From Deltaproteobacteria bacterium (GTDB taxonomy: Bacteria; Desulfobacterota; Desulfobacteria; Desulfobacterales; Desulfatirhabdiaceae): a stretch of DNA of 9,368 nucleotides. Location of the stretch: contig JAPLJE010000283.1 of assembly GCA_026388755.1 (NCBI GenBank), forward strand, positions 1 to 9,368, in the 5' to 3' direction. Below the pieces are notes generated by a model that was given only the letters and a program-made list of their open reading frames with translations, searched no databases and was not told where the DNA came from. Numbering within the stretch: position 1 is the first letter of the stretch; the number at the start of each line of letters is the position of its first letter. Both the position numbers and the translations under genes were made by a program. This document shows positions 1 to 5,728 of this stretch, in pieces.

Positions 1-256
1 GGTCGCCTTCCTTGACATAAACCGCCCTGACCACGCCCATGATCTTGCTGGAAAGGATGCTGGCGTTTTTTGCGGACACGGTTCCGGTCGCCTCATAATG
101 AATGGGTTCCTGGCTGATGGCGGCTGTGGACACCGGGGCTTTGATTGACCGCATCTGAGAAGGTTTTACGGTGCCGGGTTCGATTTTTTCACTGCATCCT
201 GAAAACAGGATACATACCATGCCTGCTACTCCATAGATTAAACGGTGTTTCAGCAT
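1..256 (-). CDS. RND efflux periplasmic adaptor (membrane fusion protein), lipoprotein, N-terminal part only
   Basis: The first 85 residues are visible; the gene runs off the left edge. The start is an ATG at 256-254 with a GGAG ribosome site about 8 nt upstream. Residues 1-20 form a short signal peptide (basic MLKHR, then a hydrophobic stretch) ending in a lipobox-like FSGC, with Cys21 as the likely lipidated residue. Residues 54-85 read like the start of an HlyD/AcrA-type barrel-sandwich domain: YEATGTVSAKNASI, then SSKIMGVVRAVYVKEGD, with the G-x-V-x(3)-V-x-EGD pattern seen before the lipoyl half-motif. Such adaptors link an inner-membrane RND pump to an outer-membrane TolC channel. It lies 71 nt downstream of a TolC-type gene on the same strand, so an RND transporter gene probably follows outside the window. 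The substrate cannot be told. The family call is firm; the exact subfamily is not. Confidence 0.85.
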   Translation of the reverse strand, partial: MLKHRLIYGVAGMVCILFSGCSEKIEPGTVKPSQMRSIKAPVSTAAISQEPIHYEATGTVSAKNASILSSKIMGVVRAVYVKEGD

Positions 257-327
257 AACAGTCTCCATCAAGGTGGGTTTTCAAGCCGACTTCAGCGATG
301 ATCATGGCCGGCCCATTCTGGCGACCC

Positions 328-1689
328 TTATTGAAAATTCGTATCCAGTGTTCCTGCGGCCAGTGACAACTGAATTCGCGCCGCCAGATAATCGTGCAGG
401 GAGCGGTATCGGTTGGTATGGGCGGATTGAAGCGCAACCTCCGCATCCAGAAGGCTGACCAGGGTGAGCAGTCCGTTTTCATATCGGTCTCTGACGATAC
501 GAAGCCCTTCTTCAGACTGTGAAACCGCGGCTTCGGCCACGGATATCCGGTTCCAGGCGCTTTGAACCTGTAAGAATGCCTGTCGGGTCTGGACCTCGAT
601 GCCCGCAGCCATATCGTTTCGCATGGCCCGGATCCGGCTGAGCATGGCTTCGGACTCGCGTGTCTTGGCGCTCATCCGGTCTCCACTGTAAAGATTCACC
701 CGCATCATTGCGCCAACGGTGTAGCTGTCTCCGCTGTTTCTGAAATCAGCCGAATTCAGTTCATAGGTGCCGATCAAGTTGATATTGGGAAGATGGGCCG
801 CCCTTGATTTTTGAATTTCATCTTCGGCAATTTTTTCCTGAAGCTGGAGATATTGCATATCGGGTCGATGGGACTGGGCCAGGCCGATCCATTCATCGAT
901 GGGACCGAGGACGGATTCGCCTTTTACAAGTCCGGTTGCCAGTCGCCAGTTGCTGTCCCCTGGGGCGCCCATGGCGGCGTTCAGGGCCGAAAGCGCCATG
1001 GATATACGGCTTTCATCTTGAATGCGATCCTGATCCAGTTCGGCAATATGGACCTGGGTCCGGAGCAGGTCACTCTTGACGGCAAGCCCGTTTTCATAGC
1101 GATTGCGGATCATCTCCAGATGCACGCGGGCGGTTTCCAGGGATTTCTGGATCACATCAAGATGATGATAAGCCAGAACCATCCCCGCATAGGCAGTCGC
1201 AGCCGTTGCAATCGCTTCCTGGCGGGTTCGCATTAAAAAAAAATCCTGCGCCTCTCTGTCGAGTTTGGCCTGGTTTACACCGATCCGGGTCTGACCGCCC
1301 TGATATACGGACCATTCCATGGAAAGTGCGGAATTGAAGTTGCTGATGGGATTGGGGTGGTTCAACCGGTCGGGGTCAAAATCCGTCTGCGTGATGATTT
1401 CCTGATTGAGCCGGTTTCCGAATGCCCACATGGGATTGTTGGTATGGTTGAAGGTTTCGGTAAAAAATACCTGGGGTAAAAAGCCGGATTCGGCCTGCGT
1501 GATGCGATGATCGGCAGCTGTTACCTGTGAAAGTGCTGCCTTGATTCTGGGATTCTGCCTGTCTGCCAGTTTCATGGCATCAGAAATGGTTAACGATGGC
1601 ACGTCTGCAGCCGGGAGTTTTAGAGGGAAAAGGCAAAGACAGGCGAAAAACAGCATCGGCCATTCTGACCGAAGAGACATTTGTTTCAT
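328..1689 (-). CDS. TolC-family outer-membrane efflux channel (OEP domain protein)
   Basis: This 453-residue protein has a Sec signal peptide at residues 1-28 (MKQMSLRSEW, hydrophobic PMLFFACLCLFPLKL, cleavage near PAA/D). No good lipobox is seen, so it is probably not lipidated. The mature part shows the internal duplication of the OEP fold. RNRYENGLAVKSDLLRTQV near residues 195-213 is echoed by RDRYENGLLTLVSLLDAEV near 400-418. The strand motifs SVYQGGQ (127-133) and NLYSGDR (332-338) correspond to the usual LFxGG turns. Length is normal for the family. It should form the trimeric outer-membrane duct and periplasmic helical barrel of a tripartite efflux pump. The ATG at 1689 has AAGGGA about 9 nt upstream; the Met at residue 4 is an alternative start. 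It sits 30 nt after the helical-repeat gene and 71 nt before the adaptor gene, which suggests co-transcription. The transported compound cannot be inferred. Confidence 0.93.
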   Translation of the reverse strand: MKQMSLRSEWPMLFFACLCLFPLKLPAADVPSLTISDAMKLADRQNPRIKAALSQVTAADHRITQAESGFLPQVFFTETFNHTNNPMWAFGNRLNQEIITQTDFDPDRLNHPNPISNFNSALSMEWSVYQGGQTRIGVNQAKLDREAQDFFLMRTRQEAIATAATAYAGMVLAYHHLDVIQKSLETARVHLEMIRNRYENGLAVKSDLLRTQVHIAELDQDRIQDESRISMALSALNAAMGAPGDSNWRLATGLVKGESVLGPIDEWIGLAQSHRPDMQYLQLQEKIAEDEIQKSRAAHLPNINLIGTYELNSADFRNSGDSYTVGAMMRVNLYSGDRMSAKTRESEAMLSRIRAMRNDMAAGIEVQTRQAFLQVQSAWNRISVAEAAVSQSEEGLRIVRDRYENGLLTLVSLLDAEVALQSAHTNRYRSLHDYLAARIQLSLAAGTLDTNFQ

Positions 1690-1719
1690 AGTGCAATTCC
1701 CTTGGAAGATTTTAAAGAA

Positions 1720-2397
1720 TCATGGGTGCGGTTGCGCCAGACTGCCTATGGTTCTTTCACGTATTTTACCATTCACGAAAAGGGATATTATTTCGTTATC
1801 ACTATACAAGCGGATGAGCAAGGGCTTTGTCGCATTGCCGGGCAGGACGCTGGCGGTCCAGGCTGCAAGACCTCTGAGCAGAGGATTCGGAGAGGTTAAA
1901 AAAGGGACCAGAAATTCGGATGCGCCCTCAGCCCGGTGGGGCCGATCCTGGGCCAGCCTCCCCAGTCCCCAGAGAATGCCTTTTTGCAAAGCGAGGTTGT
2001 CAATAAAGTTGCCGCAGGGATTGATATAGGAGATCAGCAAGCAAGCATATTCTTCGGCCATACGGTCGTTTCTGGCCATAATTTCGCCCATGGCTTCCGC
2101 AGATCCCCAGCCGATACCGCCGGACTCGTCGTTCAGGTTCCACATCAGGCGCCGCATCACGACACGGGCCGATTCCACGTTTTCCTCGGCCAAAAGGGAC
2201 ACCACAGCGCCCATTGCGGTAATGGCCTGCCAGAAATGCAGGGGGTCTTTGCTGTAGAAAAATGGAAGCAGCGCATTCACAACCTTCCGAAGGGGCATGC
2301 GGCAAATGGCACCCAGCGCCTCTTCCGGCTCTGCTTTCGAGAACAGGGCCATCAGTTTTTCTTTGAGGTCCCGAATCGAACCGGTTGTTTCAGACAT
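1720..2397 (-). CDS. DVU0298-like helical (HEAT-type) repeat protein, function unknown
   Basis: This 225-residue soluble protein has no signal peptide or membrane segment and is mostly alpha-helical. It resembles proteins that I recall being annotated as DVU0298 family in sulfate reducers; no search was run. The clearest signature is the MWNLNDESGGIGWGSAEAMG segment at residues 85-104. The helices around it (about 50-82 and 112-190) look like degenerate HEAT/armadillo repeats, for example LVPFLTSPNPLLRGLAAWTAS near 163-183. I chose the ATG at 2397. It begins one base after the ferredoxin TAA, and a GGGAG ribosome site lies inside the last ferredoxin codons, so the two genes should be translationally coupled. 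A TTG five codons upstream is the alternative start. The link to ferredoxin hints at a redox or maturation role, but that is inference; no catalytic motif is visible. Confidence 0.72.
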   Translation of the reverse strand: MSETTGSIRDLKEKLMALFSKAEPEEALGAICRMPLRKVVNALLPFFYSKDPLHFWQAITAMGAVVSLLAEENVESARVVMRRLMWNLNDESGGIGWGSAEAMGEIMARNDRMAEEYACLLISYINPCGNFIDNLALQKGILWGLGRLAQDRPHRAEGASEFLVPFLTSPNPLLRGLAAWTASVLPGNATKPLLIRLYSDNEIISLFVNGKIRERTIGSLAQPHP

Positions 2398-2398
2398 A

Positions 2399-2593
2399 TT
2401 ACTCCCAGGCAATACAGTCCGCCGGACAATTCTTTATGGCTTCATCCACACCGGACCGGGGATAATCCGTCATTTCCATCACTTCAATGTAGCCGGCATC
2501 GTTCAGTCTAAAAACTTCCGGACATACATCCTGACATATGCCGCAAATAATACAATCGCTTAAATCAATAACAGGCTTTTTCATCATGATCAT
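2399..2593 (-). CDS. Ferredoxin, single [4Fe-4S] cluster, Desulfovibrio Fd I/II type
   Basis: This 64-residue protein has C14-x2-C17-x2-C20-x3-C24-P near the N-terminus and C56-P-x2-C60 near the C-terminus. In one-cluster ferredoxins of this type, the first three cysteines plus the late Cys-Pro cysteine hold one [4Fe-4S] cluster. By that rule C14, C17, C20 and C56 are the ligands, and C24 and C60 are spare, possibly forming a disulfide or being redox-labile. The protein is acidic in the middle (EVMEMTDYP), as usual for a soluble low-potential electron carrier. The ATG at 2593 is preceded only by a weak AAAG. Two in-frame Met codons at 2587 and 2584 are equally credible and would shorten the protein by 2-3 residues. 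The gene leads a minus-strand set, overlapping in ribosome-site terms with the downstream helical-repeat gene and then the efflux genes. Its redox partner is unknown. Confidence 0.93.
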   Translation of the reverse strand: MIMMKKPVIDLSDCIICGICQDVCPEVFRLNDAGYIEVMEMTDYPRSGVDEAIKNCPADCIAWE

Positions 2594-2725
2594 CTTTAGT
2601 GCAACTCACAAGAACTGGTGACGGCTTCGTCATAAGAAAGAAATAGGTTGATTACTTTTCTCTTCACGTATAAGGATCTCAAAAAAATACGTTGGTTACA
2701 AGTTGCCTGAAAAAACGAAAATCCA

Positions 2726-2754
2726 AATATCCTGGATGTCATCATATGAATCAA
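2726..2754 (-). promoter_or_regulatory. Candidate sigma-70-type promoter for the ferredoxin operon
   Basis: On the minus strand, TTGATT (2754-2749) and GATATT (2731-2726) are separated by exactly 17 nt. Each matches 4 of 6 consensus bases. A start near 2719 would give a leader of about 125 nt before the ferredoxin ATG. In AT-rich DNA such a match can occur by chance. Confidence 0.3.
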
Positions 2755-3011
2755 ATCATTTCTGTCAAGGCAGACAGAGTCGCTGGCCAGGAATATCTCA
2801 GCAGAACGGGCAATCAATCACAATCTGTTATTTTTTGCTTGCATTTCGTAATGTTGTCATATATCATCACCTATGATTTAACTGTTTATAATTATTTGAC
2901 GAACAGGGAATAAAATTTCATGTATCCGTCAAATTTCAGATGCTTACCGGTTCCGGATCAATTGATTTTTGATTCTGGATTATAAGGTATTCGCGATAAT
3001 TTATTAACGTG

Positions 3012-3018
3012 AGGAGGT
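3012..3018 (+). promoter_or_regulatory. Strong Shine-Dalgarno that fixes the non-AUG infC start
   Basis: AGGAGGT is a 7-base match to the anti-Shine-Dalgarno. It lies 6 nt before the ATA at 3025-3027, ideal spacing. An in-frame TGA at 3010-3012 rules out any start further upstream. Confidence 0.85.
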
Positions 3019-3024
3019 GCAGGC

Positions 3025-3558
3025 ATAGTCCCAACAATCAAAAGACCCATCAAAACCGATAAGACCAATATCAACCGGGATATCCGCGCCAAAGAGGTCA
3101 GGGTGATTGATCCGGATGGTAATCAGATTGGAATAATCCCCACATACAAAGCGCTGGCTGTTGCCAATGATTTCGGGCTCGATCTTGTTGAGATTTCACC
3201 CAATGCAGCCCCTCCGGTTTGCAAGATAATGGATTATGGCCGTTATCGTTATGAGCAGACCAAGAAAAAGCAGGAGGCCAAAAAAAAGCAGAGCTCTTTT
3301 CAGATCAAGGAGATCAAAATACGCCCTAAAACCAGCGAGCATGACCTGCAAACCAAAATTGATCACATCCGAAAGTTCCTTGACAAAAAAGACAAAGTCA
3401 AGTTAACCGTGGTCTTCAGGGGTCGTGAGATAACGCTGTCTCAGGCAGCCAAGGAATTGCTGGAAAAGGTCATTGTCGAAACCCAAGAAATTGCAGTGGT
3501 CGAACAGGCTGCCAAATTTGAAGGGCGGACAATGGTGATGATCCTCTCTCCCAAATAA
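3025..3558 (+). CDS. infC: Translation initiation factor IF-3, starting at an ATA codon
   Basis: This 177-residue protein binds the 30S subunit, prevents premature 50S joining and checks start-codon and initiator-tRNA pairing. The N-domain begins at NINRDIRAKEVRVIDPDG (residues 15-32). The linker signature PVCKIMDYGRYRYEQ is at 64-78, followed by a lysine-rich stretch. The C-domain (about 90-177) includes QIKEIKIRPKT, VFRGREI and a GRTMVMILSPK end. Length is normal for the family. An in-frame GTG at 3103 would delete most of the conserved N-terminal strand, so it is rejected. The reading frame continues upstream to ATA at 3025, behind an excellent ribosome site, with an in-frame stop just before. 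IF3 itself discriminates against AUU/AUA/AUC starts, and Escherichia coli infC uses AUU for self-repression, so the same autogenous control is inferred. It leads the L35-L20-PheS-PheT cluster. Confidence 0.96.
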   Translation: MVPTIKRPIKTDKTNINRDIRAKEVRVIDPDGNQIGIIPTYKALAVANDFGLDLVEISPNAAPPVCKIMDYGRYRYEQTKKKQEAKKKQSSFQIKEIKIRPKTSEHDLQTKIDHIRKFLDKKDKVKLTVVFRGREITLSQAAKELLEKVIVETQEIAVVEQAAKFEGRTMVMILSPK

Positions 3559-3560
3559 CC

Positions 3561-3604
3561 TTCGGATCGGGAAAAGCCCGGTCAGATCTGAAAGAGTTTT
3601 TTTT
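3561..3604 (+). terminator. Terminator-like/attenuator hairpin with alternative foldings, after infC
   Basis: TTCGGATC (3561-3568) pairs with GATCTGAA (3585-3592) through one G-U, enclosing a GGG/CCC inner stem (3569-3571 with 3577-3579). Eight T follow at 3597-3604. The same GGG/CCC can instead sit in a compact rival stem, GATCGGG (3565-3571) with CCCGGTC (3577-3583). It begins 2 nt after the infC stop codon. This is compatible with partial termination between infC and rpmI. No energy calculation was made. Confidence 0.55.
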
Positions 3605-3620
3605 GTTATTCAGGTTGTAC

Positions 3621-3659
3621 AGGCGTGAGCAGATAATTTTGGCTCACGCTTTCTATTTT
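3621..3659 (+). terminator. Rho-independent terminator or attenuator between infC and rpmI
   Basis: GCGTGAGC (3623-3630) and GCTCACGC (3642-3649) form a perfect 8-bp stem, extendable by a G-U and an A-U pair. The loop is 11 nt and a T-rich tail TTTCTATTTT follows. It lies inside an otherwise collinear ribosomal cluster, so it is more likely a partial or conditional terminator than a complete stop. Confidence 0.72.
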
Positions 3660-3689
3660 GTATGCCTTCTGAGATGAACGCTTTACAGA

Positions 3690-3714
3690 TCAATGAGTTT
3701 TAGAACTTCATTGA
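3690..3714 (+). promoter_or_regulatory. AU-rich hairpin just upstream of the rpmI ribosome site
   Basis: TCAATGAG (3690-3697) pairs with TTCATTGA (3707-3714) through one G-U, with a 9-nt loop. It ends 12 nt before the AGGAG site (3727-3731) of rpmI. L20 represses rpmI-rplT through mRNA structure in other bacteria, so this could be part of such a site. No sequence match to a known L20 site was established. Confidence 0.35.
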
Positions 3715-3739
3715 GTCTTTAATTCTAGGAGATAAAACC

Positions 3740-3937
3740 ATGCCAAAAATCAAAACCAATCGTTCTGCTGCAAAGCGCTTTAAAAGAACGGGAACCGGGA
3801 AATTTGTTTTCTCAAAATCTCATGGTAGTCATATTTTGACCAAAAAGACCACCAAGCGAAAACGATCTTTGAGAAAAAGTCAGATTGTTGATAAAACCAA
3901 CGTCAGAGAGTTGAAATTATTACTTCCGAACGGGTAA
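3740..3937 (+). CDS. rpmI: 50S ribosomal protein L35 (bL35)
   Basis: This 65-residue, strongly basic protein begins [20 protein letters not shown], the family hallmark (MPKxKTxxSAAKRFKxTGxGK). It continues with the [20 protein letters not shown] segment near residues 26-45, matching the usual His and KRKR positions. It binds the large ribosomal subunit rRNA. The ATG at 3740 has AGGAG at 3727-3731, 8 nt upstream. Like nearly all bacteria, the gene lies between infC and rplT, though here 181 nt separate it from infC. That gap holds two terminator-like hairpins and a third smaller one, so L35-L20 output may be set separately from IF3. Nothing in the protein is odd. Confidence 0.98.
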   Translation: MPKIKTNRSAAKRFKRTGTGKFVFSKSHGSHILTKKTTKRKRSLRKSQIVDKTNVRELKLLLPNG

Positions 3938-4051
3938 GACATGAGACGTGTTTTCGATTCAGATTACCCAGCCAGATGGATATTCATGCATTGTCAGCCA
4001 GTTACATGCAGCGTTTATTATAAGATGATGCAGGATTAAGGAGATATCGAT

Positions 4052-4402
4052 ATGAGAGTAAAACGTGGCTTTAAGGCAATGAGACGGAGAAATAAAGTAT
4101 TAAAACTGGCCAAGGGGTTTCGCGGCGGCCACAGCAAACTTTTTCGGACAGCTGCGGATACCGTCGACCGGGCACTTGCCTATGCTTACAGAGACCGTAA
4201 GGTCAAAAAACGGGATTTTCGCAGCCTCTGGATCGCCAGAATTAATGCGGGTACGCGGATGAATGATCTGTCCTACAGTAAATTCATGCATGGACTCAAA
4301 ATGGCCGGTATTGTTCTGGATCGGAAAGTTCTTGCAGAACTCGCGATTGCTGATCCAACCGGTTTTTCCAGTCTGGTCAGAACCGCAACTCAGCCAAACT
4401 GA
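4052..4402 (+). CDS. rplT: 50S ribosomal protein L20 (bL20)
   Basis: This 116-residue basic protein acts early in 50S assembly and binds 23S rRNA. It starts [20 protein letters not shown]. The conserved [14 protein letters not shown] segment follows (about residues 21-34), then [25 protein letters not shown] (44-68) and [29 protein letters not shown] near 71-99. The usual N-terminal VKRG element and the C-terminal globular domain are both present, so it is complete. AAGGAGAT ends 7 nt before the ATG. The 114 nt between rpmI and rplT hold no clear gene or strong hairpin, only a short TGCAT/ATGCA inverted repeat near 3985-4010. In Escherichia coli and Bacillus, L20 represses its own operon by binding an mRNA mimic of its rRNA site. 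That is the most likely user of the structured leader before rpmI, but this is inference. Confidence 0.98.
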   Translation: MRVKRGFKAMRRRNKVLKLAKGFRGGHSKLFRTAADTVDRALAYAYRDRKVKKRDFRSLWIARINAGTRMNDLSYSKFMHGLKMAGIVLDRKVLAELAIADPTGFSSLVRTATQPN

Positions 4403-4633
4403 TGGCAAGGACACCATCTGCTTGATTGTGCATTATCCCTTATGGATGAAAATGGTGTCGGGGCTGTTACCCAGTGTCTGCCCAGCGGATCGCGATGACC
4501 GGATGGATAAAAGACCGTCCAGTCATCCGGTCTATTAATAAGGGAGTCGCCTTCCAATGGAGCTTAGAAAATAGACATCGCCTGTGTCTCTAACGATCTA
4601 ACCCCGCCTTTTTTACATCAGAGAATACAAACC
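4403..4633 (+). promoter_or_regulatory. Structured rplT-pheS intergenic leader (possible pheS control region)
   Basis: Three inverted repeats fill this 231-nt gap. GACACCAT (4410-4417) matches ATGGTGTC (4452-4459). GACCGGATG (4497-4505) matches CATCCGGTC (4524-4532). AGACA (4573-4577) matches TGTCT (4585-4589). A six-T run lies at about 4609-4614, 20 nt before the pheS GTG. Short open frames are present (for example a 30-codon ATG frame from 4446), but none is rich in Phe codons, so an enteric-type Phe leader peptide is not supported. I see no T-box specifier structure. It may be an attenuator, an mRNA processing site or a promoter region; none is proven. Confidence 0.45.
4497..4532 (+). repeat. 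Perfect 9-bp inverted repeat in the pheS leader
   Basis: GACCGGATG and CATCCGGTC flank an 18-nt loop and can extend inward by one G-U pair. No T-run follows directly (the next bases are TATTAATAAG), so it is not a classical intrinsic terminator. Confidence 0.7.
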
Positions 4634-5641
4634 GTGGAACAACAGATAGAACAGATTCTTCAGCAGGCACTGAATGAGCTTCAGTCAGCTTCGCAAGCCG
4701 CTCAACTTCAGGCCTTTTCTGTCCAGTATCTTGGACGAAAGGGCTTTGTCACCCAATATCTCCGGAACATCTCACAACTGCCGGCCGAACAGCGCCCGCT
4801 GGCGGGGAAAAGAGCCAATGAGATAAAAAATATCCTGGAAGAAGCCCTGCAAAAGGCGCTTCAGGAAATTGAAACCCGGCAGGCAGCAGAAGACGTTGGC
4901 ATTGATGTTTCATTGCCGGGCCGCGCTGCTTTTCATGGTTCCATGCATCCGATTACCCAGATTACCCGACAGATCTGCGAGATTTTCTCGAGCATGGGGT
5001 TTGCTGTTGCAGAAGGACCTGAGGTGGAGCTGGATCACTATAATTTTGAATCCTTGAATATCCCCAAAAATCATCCGGCAAGGGATATGCAGGACACGTT
5101 TTATGTGTCGGAAGCCATCGTCCTTCGGACCCACACCTCGCCGATTCAGGTCCGATATATGGAAAAGCATACCCCTCCGGTCAAGATCATTGCTCCGGGT
5201 AAGGTGTACCGGTGCGATTCGGATATTACCCATACCCCCATGTTTCATCAGGTTGAAGGGCTTGTGGTGGGAGAAGCCATCTCTTTCGGGGATTTAAAAG
5301 GCATTCTGACGGTTTTTGTCCATCAGATGTTCGATGATCAGACCAGCCTGCGATTCCGCCCCAGCTTTTTCCCCTTTACCGAACCCAGCGCTGAGGTGGA
5401 CATCCTGTGTGTCATGTGCCGGGGCAAGGGATGTCGGGTGTGCAAGCAGACCGGATGGCTCGAAGTGCTCGGATCCGGAATGGTTCACCCGGCGGTTTTT
5501 GAGAATGTCGGATACGACACCTCCCGCTACTCGGGGTTTGCTTTTGGAATGGGCGTTGAGCGGATTGCCATGCTGAAATTCGGAATTGATGACATCCGGA
5601 AGTATTATGAAAACGACATCCGGTTTTTAAAACAGTTCTAA
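4634..5641 (+). CDS. pheS: Phenylalanine--tRNA ligase alpha subunit
   Basis: This 335-residue catalytic subunit of the (alpha-beta)2 enzyme makes Phe-tRNA(Phe) from Phe, ATP and tRNA. The N-terminal coiled-coil tRNA-binding arm spans about residues 1-85. Class II motif 1 is near 105-123 (HPITQITRQICEIFSSMGF). The NHPARDMQDTFY segment is at 146-157. Motif 2 is the FHQVEGLVV (204-212) to FRPSFFPFTEPSAEVD (241-256) region. Motif 3 is GFAFGMGVERIAM at 301-313. An inserted Cys-rich loop, C259-x2-C262-x4-C267-x2-C270, precedes TGWLEVLGSGMVHP. It looks like a small zinc ribbon, and I recall similar loops in PheS of Firmicutes and other phyla, whereas Escherichia coli lacks it. The start is GTG at 4634 because the protein begins there as PheS normally does; the ribosome site is weak (AGAGAA). 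pheT follows after 87 nt. Confidence 0.98.
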   Translation: MEQQIEQILQQALNELQSASQAAQLQAFSVQYLGRKGFVTQYLRNISQLPAEQRPLAGKRANEIKNILEEALQKALQEIETRQAAEDVGIDVSLPGRAAFHGSMHPITQITRQICEIFSSMGFAVAEGPEVELDHYNFESLNIPKNHPARDMQDTFYVSEAIVLRTHTSPIQVRYMEKHTPPVKIIAPGKVYRCDSDITHTPMFHQVEGLVVGEAISFGDLKGILTVFVHQMFDDQTSLRFRPSFFPFTEPSAEVDILCVMCRGKGCRVCKQTGWLEVLGSGMVHPAVFENVGYDTSRYSGFAFGMGVERIAMLKFGIDDIRKYYENDIRFLKQF

Positions 5642-5728
5642 CCGATTTTTCAGCGGGCTGCCATGTTACCGGAGAGCCCTGTCGTTAATGAACCCTATCG
5701 TTGTTAAGTTTTACAAGGTTTTGATCCG

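Larger units (their letters stand above)
2594..3024. other. AT-rich divergent intergenic region between ferredoxin and infC
   Basis: This 431-nt gap separates the minus-strand ferredoxin set from the plus-strand infC cluster, so it should carry both promoters. It is clearly more AT-rich than the flanking genes. Short open frames on each strand (for example 2692-2913 plus and 2596-2817 minus) have no ribosome site, no recognisable family and biased composition, so I do not call them genes. Possible promoter words toward infC are TTGACG at 2896-2901 and TAAAAT at 2911-2916, but they are not correctly spaced as one pair. thrS, often found before infC, is absent. No terminator, tRNA or riboswitch is evident. 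Confidence 0.6.

Noticed and set aside
1541..2511. Plus-strand open frames over the TolC and helical-repeat genes
   Set aside because: Antisense shadows of well-supported minus-strand genes.
2596..2913. Short open frames on both strands in the divergent intergenic region (73 codons each)
   Set aside because: No ribosome site, no domain, AT-driven composition, and they would overlap the promoters needed for ferredoxin and infC.
4446..4538. Possible leader peptide of about 30 codons before pheS
   Set aside because: It contains no Phe codons and has no good ribosome site. A 5-codon ATG frame at about 4557 has a fair AAGGGAG site but also no Phe.
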